Of a stretch of 64,000 nucleotides of DNA, positions 46,025 to 54,692 are shown piece after piece. The notes under the pieces were generated by a model, which did no database searches, was not told the origin of the DNA, and saw only the letters and a program-made list of their open reading frames with translations. The stretch lies in NCBI RefSeq assembly GCF_028621715.1, contig NZ_CP117466.1, positions 2,678,501 through 2,742,500 of the forward strand, written 5' to 3'. The position numbers and the translations under genes were made by a program. This stretch comes from Paracoccus marcusii (GTDB lineage: Bacteria > Pseudomonadota > Alphaproteobacteria > Rhodobacterales > Rhodobacteraceae). Position 1 is the first letter of the stretch, and each line of letters opens with the position of its first letter.

Positions 46025-46747
46025 TTATCGCGCATGATCATTGACCCCGGCAGACGGGATTCCCAGAAAACCGGACAAGGCGGGCGCGCGGTCCATGTCC
46101 GCCACCGGGCCGTCATGCGCGATGCGACCATCCGCCAACAGCGCGACACGGTCGCCGATGATCCGGCAGCTGGCCATGTCATGCGTGATGGTGATCGCGG
46201 TGGCCCCTGTTTCGGTCACGATGCCGCGGATCAGCGCATCGATGGCCCGCGCGCGGATCGGGTCCAACCCGGTAGTCGGTTCGTCGAAGAAGATCACCGC
46301 CGGGTCGTCGGCAATGGCGCGGGCCAGGCCGACGCGCTTGGCCATGCCGCCCGACAGCTGCGCGGGCATCAGGTCGGCGATGTCCGAAGCCAGCCCCACG
46401 CGCGCCAGCTTGTCCAGCGCGATAGCGCGGGCGCGGCGGTCGTCCATCCGCTGGCGCAGGCGGAAGGCGACGTTCTGCCAGACCGACAGGCTGTCGAACA
46501 GGGCCGCCCCCTGAAACAGCATCCCGAACCGCGCCATGAAGCGTGCCCGGTCCAGCGGCTGGCCGTTCCACAGCACCTGCCCCGCATCGGGGCGTTCCAG
46601 CCCCAGGATGCATTTCAGCAGGACCGACTTGCCGGTGCCGGACTGGCCGATCACGCACAGGCTCTCGCCCGTGGCGACGCTCAGATCGACGCTGTCGAGG
46701 ACCCGCTTGGCGCCAAAGGATTTGCTAAGGCCGCAGGTCCGAATCAT
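46025..46747 (-). CDS. ABC transporter ATP-binding protein, MlaF-like
   Basis: 240 residues: Walker A GQSGTGKSVLLK near residue 34, signature LSGGMAKRVGLARAI near 133, Walker B VIFFDEPTTGLDP near 155, H-switch THDM. GGMAKR is typical of Mla/Ttg2-type phospholipid transporters that maintain outer-membrane lipid asymmetry. Its ATG overlaps the TGA of the permease gene upstream (ATGA at 46744-46747). A substrate-binding MCE protein (MlaD) is not encoded next to it. Confidence 0.92.
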   Translation of the reverse strand: MIRTCGLSKSFGAKRVLDSVDLSVATGESLCVIGQSGTGKSVLLKCILGLERPDAGQVLWNGQPLDRARFMARFGMLFQGAALFDSLSVWQNVAFRLRQRMDDRRARAIALDKLARVGLASDIADLMPAQLSGGMAKRVGLARAIADDPAVIFFDEPTTGLDPIRARAIDALIRGIVTETGATAITITHDMASCRIIGDRVALLADGRIAHDGPVADMDRAPALSGFLGIPSAGVNDHAR

Positions 46748-47502
46748 TCGAAGAACAGCCCGGTCAGCGCAAAGTTCGCAGCCAGGATGCCGACGGCGGC
46801 GGCGACGACCGCATTGGTCGTGGCCCGTCCGACGCCTGCCGCGCCGCGCCCCGACCGCATGCCGAACCAGCATCCCGACAACGCGATGACCAGTCCGAAG
46901 ACCGCCCCCTTGATTAGGCCAGAGGTAACGTCCCACGGCTCCAGATATGCCCAGCTGTTCGCGATGTAGCTGGCCGAATTGAACCCAAGCGACGTCGTGC
47001 CCACCAGCCAGCCGCCCATGATGCCGATGATGTCGCCCGTGGCCACCAGCACCGGCATGCACAGGATCGCCGCCCACAGCCGGGGCGTGACCAGCCAGCG
47101 GACCGGGTCGGTCGACAGAGTCACCAACGCGTCGATCTGTTCGGTGACGCGCATGGTCCCGATCTCGGCGGCGATGCTGCTGGCGACGCGGGCGGCGACC
47201 ATCAGGCCGCCCAGGACGGGCCCCAGTTCGCGAACCATGCCGATGGCCACGATTGCCGGGACGACGTCGCCGGCCTGAAACCGCTCTCCGCCCGAATGGA
47301 TCTGCAGGGCCAGCGCCGCTCCGGTGAACAACGCCGTCAGCCCTACGACCGGCAGCGACAGCCAGCCGATCTGCATCACCTGGCGCACGATTGCACGGGG
47401 TGTCCCGAACCCCGACAGCCCCCGCATCGCGAACAGCGCCACCGCCCCGATGGTCCGGGTGGCGCGTAGGGCGGGTCGTCCGATCGCCCGGATGGGCGTC
47501 AC
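46744..47502 (-). CDS. ABC transporter permease, MlaE-like
   Basis: 252 residues with five to six hydrophobic segments. The family signature region includes MVRELGPVLGGLMVAARVASSIAAEIGTM near residue 95 and a C-terminal TTNAVVAAAVGILAANFALT. It works with the overlapping MlaF-like ATPase, probably in lipid transport across the inner membrane. Its start overlaps the alr stop (47499-47502), so alr, mlaE-like and mlaF-like genes are one transcriptional unit. Confidence 0.93.
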   Translation of the reverse strand: MTPIRAIGRPALRATRTIGAVALFAMRGLSGFGTPRAIVRQVMQIGWLSLPVVGLTALFTGAALALQIHSGGERFQAGDVVPAIVAIGMVRELGPVLGGLMVAARVASSIAAEIGTMRVTEQIDALVTLSTDPVRWLVTPRLWAAILCMPVLVATGDIIGIMGGWLVGTTSLGFNSASYIANSWAYLEPWDVTSGLIKGAVFGLVIALSGCWFGMRSGRGAAGVGRATTNAVVAAAVGILAANFALTGLFFE

Positions 47503-48515
47503 AGATAGGTCCGCTGGTAGCGCAGCCCAAGCGAGGTCAGCACCTCGTATCCGATGGTGCCGGCGATGTCGGCCAGACGGTCGATGGGTTGATGCGCGCA
47601 GATCAGGTCAAGCCGGTCTGGCACCGCATCCAGATCGCTGACGTCCACCGTGATCAGGTCCATCGACACGCGCCCGACGACCGGACAGGCCGCATCGCCG
47701 GCGAACAGCTGCGCGCCCTTGCCCGACAGCGAACGCAGGATGCCGTCGGCATATCCCGCATCGACGGTGGCGATGCGACAGTCGCGCGGCGCGTGCCAAC
47801 TGGCGCCATAGCCGACCATCTCTCCCCTCCGCACGTCACGGGTCTGGATCACGCGCAGCGACAGCGTGACGACGCCGCGGGCCTGCGCAAAGGGCAGCCC
47901 GCCGTACAGACCCACGCCGGGGCGCACCATGTCGAAGTGATAATCCGGTCCCAGCAGGATGCCCCCGGTCGCGGCCAGCGACCGCGGCACGTTACAGCCA
48001 TCGGTCATTGCGCGGAACGTGGACAGCTGCGCCGCATTGGCGGGGTGGTCGGGCTCGTCCGCGCAGGCCAGGTGCGACATGATGAAGGCCGGTCCGGCGG
48101 CCAGCGCCTCGTCCCGGATGGCGCCCCATTCGACGGCCTCCATGCCAAGGCGGTTCATCCCGGTGTCCAGCTGGATGGCGAAGGGCTGGCCGGGGCGCAT
48201 GGCGCGATCACGAAAGAACTGTGCAGGACTGTTCAGGACCGGGGTCAGCCCGGTCAGGTCCGCGCCCTCCATGTGCCCCGACAGCACGTTGATGCGCGCG
48301 TCCTGCGGCAGCAGCGGCCGGATCGCCCGTCCCTCATGCGCCAGGGCCACGAAGAAATCGCGCACGCCGGCGGCATAGAGGGCCGGGGCGACGCGGTCGG
48401 CGCCCAGGCCATAGGCATCGGCCTTGACCACGGCGGCGGCACGGGCGCCGGGGGCCAGTGCGGCCAGTGCCGCGTGATTGGCCACGATGGCCGCGATGTC
48501 GATCTGCAATCCCAT
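47499..48515 (-). CDS. alr: Alanine racemase
   Basis: PLP enzyme supplying D-alanine for peptidoglycan. 338 residues. The PLP lysine lies in AVVKADAYGLGA (near residue 33), the catalytic Tyr in GYGASWHAP (near 240), and RPGVGLYGG and GRVSMDLITVDV are also present. The start MGLQIDIAAI at 48515 is preferred because it opens the barrel directly; the frame stays open to 48584. It is divergent from pccB, with palindromic sites in the shared 170-base region. Confidence 0.96.
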   Translation of the reverse strand: MGLQIDIAAIVANHAALAALAPGARAAAVVKADAYGLGADRVAPALYAAGVRDFFVALAHEGRAIRPLLPQDARINVLSGHMEGADLTGLTPVLNSPAQFFRDRAMRPGQPFAIQLDTGMNRLGMEAVEWGAIRDEALAAGPAFIMSHLACADEPDHPANAAQLSTFRAMTDGCNVPRSLAATGGILLGPDYHFDMVRPGVGLYGGLPFAQARGVVTLSLRVIQTRDVRRGEMVGYGASWHAPRDCRIATVDAGYADGILRSLSGKGAQLFAGDAACPVVGRVSMDLITVDVSDLDAVPDRLDLICAHQPIDRLADIAGTIGYEVLTSLGLRYQRTYL

Positions 48516-48571
48516 ATGCGTGGCTTGCCCCCCTGCCCGGCCCGCGTCAAGAGGCTGCCGCAGCATGTGTT

Positions 48572-48583
48572 TGCATATATGCA
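48572..48583. promoter_or_regulatory. 12-bp palindrome in the alr-pccB intergenic region
   Basis: TGCATATATGCA is preceded by TT, giving TTTGCATATATGCA, which shares the TTTGCA half of the nearby TTTGCAAA site. It lies 57 bases before the alr start and about 100 bases before the pccB start. The role is unknown. Confidence 0.4.
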
Positions 48584-48609
48584 CTTAGCATGAACAGTCG
48601 CTTCTGTAT

Positions 48610-48617
48610 TTTGCAAA
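48610..48617 (+). promoter_or_regulatory. TTTGCAAA palindrome upstream of pccB, possible ScfR/PccR operator
   Basis: TTTGCAAA lies 69-76 bases before the pccB ATG, and CTTTGC occurs again 15 bases later. Short-chain-fatty-acyl-CoA regulators of the ScfR family (PccR in Rhodobacter sphaeroides) recognise TTTGCAA-type repeats in front of propionyl-CoA carboxylase genes. Only one perfect unit is present, and the regulator gene is not in the window. Confidence 0.5.
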
Positions 48618-48685
48618 TTCCCCCGAATTGTCTTTGCTGCACCTGCATCGCAGTCTAGCCTGGGACACCGGATCAGGAGGGTGCG

Positions 48686-50218
48686 ATGAAGGACATTCTG
48701 CAGCAGCTGGAAGAACGCCGACAGCAGGCCCGGCTTGGCGGCGGCCAGCGGCGCATCGACGCCCAGCACGCCCGCGGCAAGCTGACCGCCCGCGAACGCA
48801 TCGACCTGCTGCTGGACGAGGACAGCTTCGAGGAGTTCGACATGTTCGTCGCCCATCGCAGCACCGATTTCGGCATGCAGGACGACCGCCCGGCAGGCGA
48901 CGGGGTGGTGACCGGATGGGGCACCATCAACGGCCGCATGGTCTATGTCTTTTCTCAGGACTTCACCGTATTCGGCGGATCGCTGTCGGAAACCCATGCC
49001 CAGAAGATCTGCAAGATCATGGACATGGCGATGCAGAACGGCGCGCCGGTGATCGGGCTGAACGATTCGGGGGGCGCGCGCATCCAGGAGGGCGTGGCCA
49101 GCCTTGCGGGTTATGCCGACGTGTTCCAGCGCAACGTGCTGGCATCGGGCGTCGTGCCGCAGATCAGCGTGATCATGGGCCCCTGTGCAGGTGGCGCGGT
49201 CTATTCGCCCGCGATGACCGACTTCATCTTCATGGTGCGCGACACGTCCTACATGTTCGTGACCGGGCCCGACGTGGTCAAGACGGTCACGAACGAGGTC
49301 GTGACCGCCGAACAGCTGGGCGGTGCGTCCACGCATACCCGGAAATCCTCCGTCGCGGACGGCGCGTTCCAGGACGACGTCGAGGCGCTGTCGGAGATCC
49401 GCCGGCTGTTCGACTTCCTGCCGCTGAACAACCGCGAAAAGGCCCCGACCCGGCCCTTCTTCGACGACCCCGCGCGGATCGAGCCCAGCCTGGACACGCT
49501 GATCCCCGACAACCCGAACCAGCCCTATGACATGAAGGAGCTGATCGCCAAGGTCGCGGACGAGGGCGATTTTTACGAGATCCAGAAGGATTTCGCGGGC
49601 AACATCATCATCGGCTTCATCCGCATCGAGGGACAAACGGTGGGGGTCGTCGCCAACCAGCCGATGGTGCTGGCCGGTTGCCTGGACATCGACAGCTCGC
49701 GCAAGGCCGCGCGCTTCGTGCGGTTCTGCGACGCGTTCGAAATCCCGATCCTGACGCTGGTCGACGTTCCGGGCTTTCTGCCGGGGACCGGCCAGGAATA
49801 TGGCGGCGTCATCAAGCATGGGGCGAAGCTGCTGTTCGCCTATGGCGAGGCGACGGTGCCCAAGGTCACGGTCATCACCCGCAAGGCCTATGGCGGCGCC
49901 TATGACGTGATGGCGTCGAAGCATCTGCGCGGCGATTTCAACTATGCCTGGCCCACCGCCGAGATCGCGGTGATGGGCGCCAAGGGCGCGGTCGAGATCC
50001 TGTATCGCAGCGAACTGGGCGATGCCGACAAGATCGCCGCCCGCACCAAGGATTACGAGGACCGCTTTGCCAACCCCTTCGTGGCCGCTGAAAAGGGCTT
50101 CATCGACGAGGTGATCCAGCCCCGGTCGACGCGTCGCCGGGTGGCCCGCGCCTTTGCCAGCCTGCGCGGCAAGCGGCTGACGAACCCGTGGAAAAAGCAC
50201 GACAACATTCCGCTGTGA
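48686..50218 (+). CDS. pccB: Propionyl-CoA carboxylase beta subunit
   Basis: Carboxyltransferase subunit converting propionyl-CoA to (S)-methylmalonyl-CoA with biotin-CO2 from PccA. 510 residues, family length. Visible are the N-terminal [23 protein letters not shown], the acyl-CoA-binding [12 protein letters not shown] near residue 128, and the C-terminal-half oxyanion segment [22 protein letters not shown] near 355. GGAGGGTGCG precedes the ATG. It begins a plus-strand run to pccA that includes four small genes; mcm lies further on. Confidence 0.97.
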   Translation: MKDILQQLEERRQQARLGGGQRRIDAQHARGKLTARERIDLLLDEDSFEEFDMFVAHRSTDFGMQDDRPAGDGVVTGWGTINGRMVYVFSQDFTVFGGSLSETHAQKICKIMDMAMQNGAPVIGLNDSGGARIQEGVASLAGYADVFQRNVLASGVVPQISVIMGPCAGGAVYSPAMTDFIFMVRDTSYMFVTGPDVVKTVTNEVVTAEQLGGASTHTRKSSVADGAFQDDVEALSEIRRLFDFLPLNNREKAPTRPFFDDPARIEPSLDTLIPDNPNQPYDMKELIAKVADEGDFYEIQKDFAGNIIIGFIRIEGQTVGVVANQPMVLAGCLDIDSSRKAARFVRFCDAFEIPILTLVDVPGFLPGTGQEYGGVIKHGAKLLFAYGEATVPKVTVITRKAYGGAYDVMASKHLRGDFNYAWPTAEIAVMGAKGAVEILYRSELGDADKIAARTKDYEDRFANPFVAAEKGFIDEVIQPRSTRRRVARAFASLRGKRLTNPWKKHDNIPL

Positions 50219-50423
50219 CTGACGGGGACGGGCGCGCGATGCACAAGGTCGTGAATGATGCAGCCGGGCCACAGGGGGACGGCGCTTTGGTGCCCGCCTT
50301 CCTGCGTCCCTGTCTGATCGCGGCGGGCTTCTCTATCATGCCGCGCAGGCCGGCAGATCAACAAGCCGACCACAACCCGAGCAGCCGGGCGCAACACCGC
50401 CCGCCCTACAGGAGCATGTTTCC

Positions 50424-50579
50424 ATGTCGAAAAAGATCATCCTCGGCCTCGTGCTGGTTTCCGCCTTCGCCGCGTGCCAGCGCCAGCAGCCTGCCGACGT
50501 CTATGTCCCGACCGCCCCGGCCGCGCCCATGGTCAACCCCGTCACGACCGAGCCTGTCTACAACAGCAAATTCGGCTAA
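50424..50579 (+). CDS. Very small lipoprotein in the pcc gene run
   Basis: 51 residues, found by reading the sequence. MSKKIILGLVLVSAFAAC is a lipoprotein signal peptide with lipobox FAAC and Cys18. The mature part of 34 residues is Pro/Ala-rich (DVYVPTAPAAPMVNP) and ends KFG. AGGAG lies nine bases before the ATG. No family is recognised. Lys-Lys-Ile-Ile after the start and Gln after the Cys predict outer-membrane sorting. It sits 205 bases after pccB. Confidence 0.72.
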   Translation: MSKKIILGLVLVSAFAACQRQQPADVYVPTAPAAPMVNPVTTEPVYNSKFG

Positions 50580-50666
50580 GACGAGACGTCCGACAATTGC
50601 GCGCGGGCGGCCAGCCTGCCCGTGCGCAGCGATCCGGCCCGCGCGCCCCAGCACAGGGGCCCTGCC

Positions 50667-51080
50667 ATGCTGAAGCATCGCGGCTTTCCCGGGCGTCTGC
50701 CCGGCACCGATTTCCAATTCGTCATCCGGCGCGAGAATCGCAAGAAGGGCGCAACGCCCATCACGCGCCGCGAGCGGTTCAAGGACCGCAGGCCCGCCGA
50801 CAAGCGCGCCGATGCGGGCTTTCTTTCGGCGCTGATCGCGCATTTCGGCGACGAACCCTTTCCCCGCGGCAATCTTGATGCCGGTCGGCTGTCCTGGCTG
50901 ATCGGCCGCGAGGTCAAGCCGGTGGGCCAGTTCGACCCTGCCGATTACGACCAATTGCTGCAGGTCGACATGGCCGAGGCGGAGGCCGCCTTCCCCGAGC
51001 TGTTCGTCAAGGATGCGCCCCAGGAGTTCGACTGGGACGACCAGGACGGCTGGGACGACGACGAGGCCGACGACGACTGA
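50667..51080 (+). CDS. Uncharacterised protein with acidic C-terminus, between pccB and pccA
   Basis: 137 residues, soluble. A basic N-terminal third (RRENRKKGATPITRRERFKDRR) is followed by a helical middle and a strongly acidic tail rich in Asp/Glu/Trp (DWDDQDGWDDD and more). I do not recognise a domain. The ATG at 50667 has AGGGG seven bases upstream; a GTG at 50622 in the same frame is less well supported. The charge asymmetry suggests binding to a polyanion or a basic partner. It is encoded among pcc genes, so a role there is possible but unproven. Confidence 0.65.
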   Translation: MLKHRGFPGRLPGTDFQFVIRRENRKKGATPITRRERFKDRRPADKRADAGFLSALIAHFGDEPFPRGNLDAGRLSWLIGREVKPVGQFDPADYDQLLQVDMAEAEAAFPELFVKDAPQEFDWDDQDGWDDDEADDD

Positions 51081-51207
51081 TGCGCAGGTTGATGCTGAAC
51101 CCCTTGAAGTCACACGCATGTCAGTTTGACGCAGGCATCAGCTATGCGATAACCCCTTACCACCTCCCATCGGCCCCCGACGGGCCCATTACGACAGGTT
51201 TCTTATC

Positions 51208-51450
51208 ATGCAGAAATTCTTCTCGCTTCGCGTTGCCGGCCTGGCCCTGGTTGCCGCCGGTCTTTCGGCTTGCGCCCCCGGCTATCAGGGCGGCGGCATC
51301 TCGCCCGACGCGCAGCGCGCCGCAGGCGGTGCCGTTGCCGGTGCCGTCATCGCGAAGGCCCTGGACGAAGACCTGGCAACCGGCGCCGCGATCGGTGCCG
51401 TCGGCGGCGCGCTGTGCGACGACGCCGGTGTCTGCCAGCGTCGCTACTGA
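51208..51450 (+). CDS. Glycine-zipper lipoprotein, copy 1
   Basis: 80 residues. The signal peptide has lipobox LSAC (Cys22). The mature part has a Gly/Ala-rich zipper (GGAVAGAVIAKALDEDLATGAAIGAVGGALC) and ends in a conserved CDDAGVCQRRY-like pair of cysteines. The same plan appears in the next gene, so the two are tandem paralogs. It is likely an outer-membrane-anchored small lipoprotein of unknown function. Confidence 0.8.
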   Translation: MQKFFSLRVAGLALVAAGLSACAPGYQGGGISPDAQRAAGGAVAGAVIAKALDEDLATGAAIGAVGGALCDDAGVCQRRY

Positions 51451-51525
51451 TCGCTGCGGCAACCTCTCACCCTATCGGCAGCCCGCGCCCGGCGCGGCTG
51501 CCGCCCAACCCACGGGATCTTCACC

Positions 51526-51738
51526 ATGTCCAAATTCCTTGCCATCGCTGCCCTGGTCGGCACCACGGCCATCGCCGGCTGCACCCAAGGCATCAACCCG
51601 ACCGACACTGACCGCGCGCTCATCGGCGCCGGCGTCGGCGCGACCGTCGCATCGGTCGGCGGCACCAACGTCGTCAAGGGCGCGGCCATCGGCGGCGCCG
51701 CTGGCGCGCTGTGCAACGACTTCCGTCTGTGCCAGTGA
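51526..51738 (+). CDS. Glycine-zipper lipoprotein, copy 2
   Basis: 70 residues, a paralog of the gene 75 bases upstream. Lipobox IAGC (Cys19), Gly/Ala zipper (GAGVGATVASVGG; GAAIGGAAGALC) and the same C-terminal two-Cys ending (LCNDFRLCQ). It is directly followed by a strong terminator before pccA, so the run from pccB may end here and pccA may have its own promoter or depend on read-through. Confidence 0.8.
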   Translation: MSKFLAIAALVGTTAIAGCTQGINPTDTDRALIGAGVGATVASVGGTNVVKGAAIGGAAGALCNDFRLCQ

Positions 51739-51775
51739 CCTGCTGATCGGCGCGCCCGTCGCGCCGACCGTCTGC

Positions 51776-51812
51776 AAAGCCGTCCGAAGCCCTGCGCTTC
51801 GGACGGCTTTTT
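51776..51812 (+). terminator. Strong intrinsic terminator between the lipoprotein genes and pccA
   Basis: A perfect 12-bp stem GCCGTCCGAAGC (51779-51790) / GCTTCGGACGGC (51796-51807) has a 5-base loop and is followed by TTTTT. It is only 26 bases before the pccA start, leaving almost no room for a pccA promoter after it. Confidence 0.92.
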
Positions 51813-51837
51813 CACGTTCCGTCCTGGGGGGGAGCCC

Positions 51838-53883
51838 ATGTTCAAGAAGATCCTGATCGCCAACCGGGGCGAGATCGCCTGCCGTGTCATCAAGACCGCC
51901 CGCAAGATGGGCATCGCCACCGTCGCCGTCTACTCCGACGCCGACCGCAATGCGCTGCATGTGCGCATGGCGGACGAGGCCGTCCATATCGGCCCGGCCC
52001 CCGCCAACCAGTCCTATATCGTGATCGACAAGATCATGGACGCGATCCGCCGGACCGGCGCCGAGGCCGTCCATCCCGGATACGGCTTCCTGTCCGAGAA
52101 CATGAAGTTCGCAGAGGCGCTGGAGGCCGAGGGCGTCGTCTTCATCGGCCCCCCGTCCGGCGCGATCGAGCAGATGGGCGACAAGATCACCTCCAAGAAG
52201 CTGGCGCAGGCCGCGGGGGTCAGCACGGTTCCGGGTCACATGGGCCTGATCGCGGACGCGGACGAGGCCGCGGCCATCAGTGCCCAGATCGGCTATCCGG
52301 TGATGATCAAGGCCAGCGCGGGCGGCGGCGGCAAGGGCATGCGCATCGCCTGGTCCGACGAGGAGGCGCGCGAGGGTTTCCAGTCCTCCAGGAACGAGGC
52401 CGCCAACAGCTTTGGCGACGACCGGATCTTCATCGAGAAATTCGTGACGCAGCCGCGCCACATCGAGATCCAGGTCCTGGCCGATCAGCACGGCAACGCG
52501 GTCTATCTGCACGAGCGCGAATGCTCGATCCAGCGCCGCAACCAGAAGGTCATCGAGGAGGCGCCGTCGCCCTTCCTGGACGAGGCCACCCGCGCCGCGA
52601 TGGGTCAGCAGGCCGTGGCCCTGGCCAGGGCCGTCGGATACACCAGCGCGGGCACGGTCGAATTCATCGTCGACGGAAGCCGCAACTTCTATTTCCTGGA
52701 GATGAACACCCGCCTGCAGGTGGAACACCCTGTGACCGAGCTGATCACCGGCGTCGACCTGGTCGAGCAGATGATCCGCGTCGCGGCCGGAGAGCCGCTG
52801 CCCTTCGCGCAGTCCGACCTGACGATCACCGGGTGGGCGATGGAGAGCCGGCTGTACGCCGAGGACCCCTATCGCGGTTTCTTGCCCTCCATCGGACGTC
52901 TGACCCGTTACCGCCCACCGGTCGAGGTGGCGGCGGGGCCGATGCTGACCGGGGGCAAGTGGCTTGCCCATGGCGCGCCGACGGGTCCGGCCGCGGTCAG
53001 GAACGACACCGGCGTCTATGAGGGCGGCGAAATCAGCATGTTCTATGACCCGATGATCGCCAAGCTGTGCACCTGGGCACCGACCCGCGGTGAGGCGATC
53101 GAGGCGATGCGTACCGCGCTGGACGCCTTCGAGGTCGAAGGGATCGGGCACAACCTGCCCTTCCTGTCGGCGGTGATGGATCACCCGAAATTCGTCGCGG
53201 GCGACATCACCACGGCCTTCATCGCCGAGGAGTATCCAGACGGGTTCCACGGCGCGGCCCTTCCCGAGGACGAGATGCTCCGCATTGCCGCCGCCGCCGC
53301 CGCCATGCACCGCGTGGCCGAGATCCGGCGCACCCGTATCAGCGGCCGCCTGAACAACCACGAACGCCATGTGGGCGACGATTGGGTGGTGTTCGCGGAC
53401 AAGCATGACTGGCCCGTCCGCATCACCGCCAATACCCATGGTGCCGACGTCGCCATCGCGGGGCGCACGATCCGGGTCGAGGGCGATTGGCGCCCCGGCC
53501 AGTCGCTGGCGCGGCTGGAGGTAAACGGACGCCCCCTGGTGCTGAAGGTGGACAAGATCGCCGCCGGGCTGCGCCTGCGTGCGCGCGGGGCTGACCTGCG
53601 CGTGCATGTGCGTCGGCCCCGTGCGGCGGAGCTGGCACGGCTGATGCCCGAAAAGCTTCCGCCCGACACGTCCAAGTTCCTGCTGTGCCCGATGCCCGGC
53701 CTGATCGTGATGATCAATGTCGCCCAGGGGGACGAGGTCCAGGAGGGTCAGGCGCTGGCCACCGTCGAGGCCATGAAGATGGAGAACATCCTGCGCGCCG
53801 AACGCCGGGGCATCGTGAAATCCGTCAATGCCGCGCCGGGCGAAAGCCTGAAGGTCGACGACGTGATCATGGAGTTCGAATGA
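51838..53883 (+). CDS. pccA: Propionyl-CoA carboxylase alpha subunit (biotin carboxylase and carrier)
   Basis: 681 residues. The biotin carboxylase domain (1-450) has the ATP-grasp loop KASAGGGGKGMRIAW near residue 160 and EMNTRLQVEHPVTE near 290. A BT linker region (about 480-600) is followed by a biotin carrier domain (about 605-681) with the biotinylated Lys in VEAMKMENIL near 645. It pairs with PccB. The ATG at 51838 follows GGGGGGAG. The stop overlaps the start of the next small membrane-protein gene (ATGA). Confidence 0.97.
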   Translation: MFKKILIANRGEIACRVIKTARKMGIATVAVYSDADRNALHVRMADEAVHIGPAPANQSYIVIDKIMDAIRRTGAEAVHPGYGFLSENMKFAEALEAEGVVFIGPPSGAIEQMGDKITSKKLAQAAGVSTVPGHMGLIADADEAAAISAQIGYPVMIKASAGGGGKGMRIAWSDEEAREGFQSSRNEAANSFGDDRIFIEKFVTQPRHIEIQVLADQHGNAVYLHERECSIQRRNQKVIEEAPSPFLDEATRAAMGQQAVALARAVGYTSAGTVEFIVDGSRNFYFLEMNTRLQVEHPVTELITGVDLVEQMIRVAAGEPLPFAQSDLTITGWAMESRLYAEDPYRGFLPSIGRLTRYRPPVEVAAGPMLTGGKWLAHGAPTGPAAVRNDTGVYEGGEISMFYDPMIAKLCTWAPTRGEAIEAMRTALDAFEVEGIGHNLPFLSAVMDHPKFVAGDITTAFIAEEYPDGFHGAALPEDEMLRIAAAAAAMHRVAEIRRTRISGRLNNHERHVGDDWVVFADKHDWPVRITANTHGADVAIAGRTIRVEGDWRPGQSLARLEVNGRPLVLKVDKIAAGLRLRARGADLRVHVRRPRAAELARLMPEKLPPDTSKFLLCPMPGLIVMINVAQGDEVQEGQALATVEAMKMENILRAERRGIVKSVNAAPGESLKVDDVIMEFE

Positions 53884-54248
53884 TCCCCGCTCTGCCCGCC
53901 TATCTGCTGTCGGCCGGACTTGGGCTGGCGGGCGCGGCGGGCGTCCTGTCGGCGGTGGCGGCGCAGACCGCGCCCTTGCTCGGCACGCAGGTGCCACTGG
54001 CCTACCTGCTGCCGCCGATTGTCGGGCTGGCGCTGTTCCAGCTGGTTTTCGGGGTTTTCACCGGACGCTGGCGCGGGTGGCGGTTCTGGGCGGCGGCCAT
54101 CCCGCTGTCGGCGGTCATCTGGGGCGCGGCATTGATGGCACTGCTGGGCGGTCATGCGTCGTGGCAGGCTGCGCTTGCCGTGGCGGCTGTCGGTCATGTC
54201 GCCGCAGGTCTGGCGGCGCTGTCGCTGACACGGGGGCGCGTGGCATGA
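53880..54248 (+). CDS. Small four-helix membrane protein coupled to pccA
   Basis: 122 residues, almost entirely hydrophobic, with four predicted helices (about 5-28, 38-60, 68-90 and 95-117) separated by short loops (FTGRWRGWRF). No family is recognised. Its start overlaps the pccA stop by four bases, so it is translated with pccA; a transport or membrane-tethering role for propionate metabolism is possible but not shown. Confidence 0.72.
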   Translation: MIPALPAYLLSAGLGLAGAAGVLSAVAAQTAPLLGTQVPLAYLLPPIVGLALFQLVFGVFTGRWRGWRFWAAAIPLSAVIWGAALMALLGGHASWQAALAVAAVGHVAAGLAALSLTRGRVA

Positions 54249-54258
54249 GGCGCGGGGG

Positions 54259-54645
54259 CTATCGCATCTCCTGCTGGCGCATCGGCATGCTGTCGATCAG
54301 GGACAGGATGTCCTCTGCCGCGACGGGTGTGGCCGAGCTCATCTTGACCCCGCCATCCTTGCCGATCAGCAGAACCTGGAACCCCTGCCCGTCGCGCAGC
54401 GCGTCTGCACCGGGTCCGTCGGTCAGGATGACCACCTCGCGTTCTGCCAACTGTTCCGCGTGTGCCTGCAGGTCGGCGATCTGCCGTGCGACCTGCGCCT
54501 CGGGTCCAAGGACAACGACAGGGCGCGCCTGCCAACGCAGTGCGGCAAGCGTGTCCGCCTGCAGCGGCGCGGGACCGCGGGCGGTGTCGGCGGGTGCCAT
54601 GGCAGGCCACAGGGCCAGGACGGTAGACAGGCAGAATCGGTGCAT
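54259..54645 (-). CDS. DUF4174-like exported protein, copy 1
   Basis: 128 residues. Signal peptide (1-19, ending PAMAPA). The mature thioredoxin-like domain of the DUF4174 family has RWQARPVVVLGPEAQVARQ, LAEREVVILTDG, FQVLLIGKDGGVKMSSATPVAAEDILSLID, and the C-terminal MPMRQQEMR. A CxxC motif is absent, so it is not a standard thiol oxidoreductase. A second member of the family lies 1 kb away on the same strand (55621-56208). Confidence 0.82.
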   Translation of the reverse strand: MHRFCLSTVLALWPAMAPADTARGPAPLQADTLAALRWQARPVVVLGPEAQVARQIADLQAHAEQLAEREVVILTDGPGADALRDGQGFQVLLIGKDGGVKMSSATPVAAEDILSLIDSMPMRQQEMR

Positions 54646-54692
54646 GGTCGCTCCTTCCGAAACAGGACGCGCATGGCGCGGGACGGGTTCCC

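Noticed and set aside
46025..47530. A single fused ABC ATPase plus permease protein of about 500 residues
   Set aside because: The fused reading would translate the permease region out of its real frame; the correct picture is two genes overlapping as ATGA at 46744-46747.
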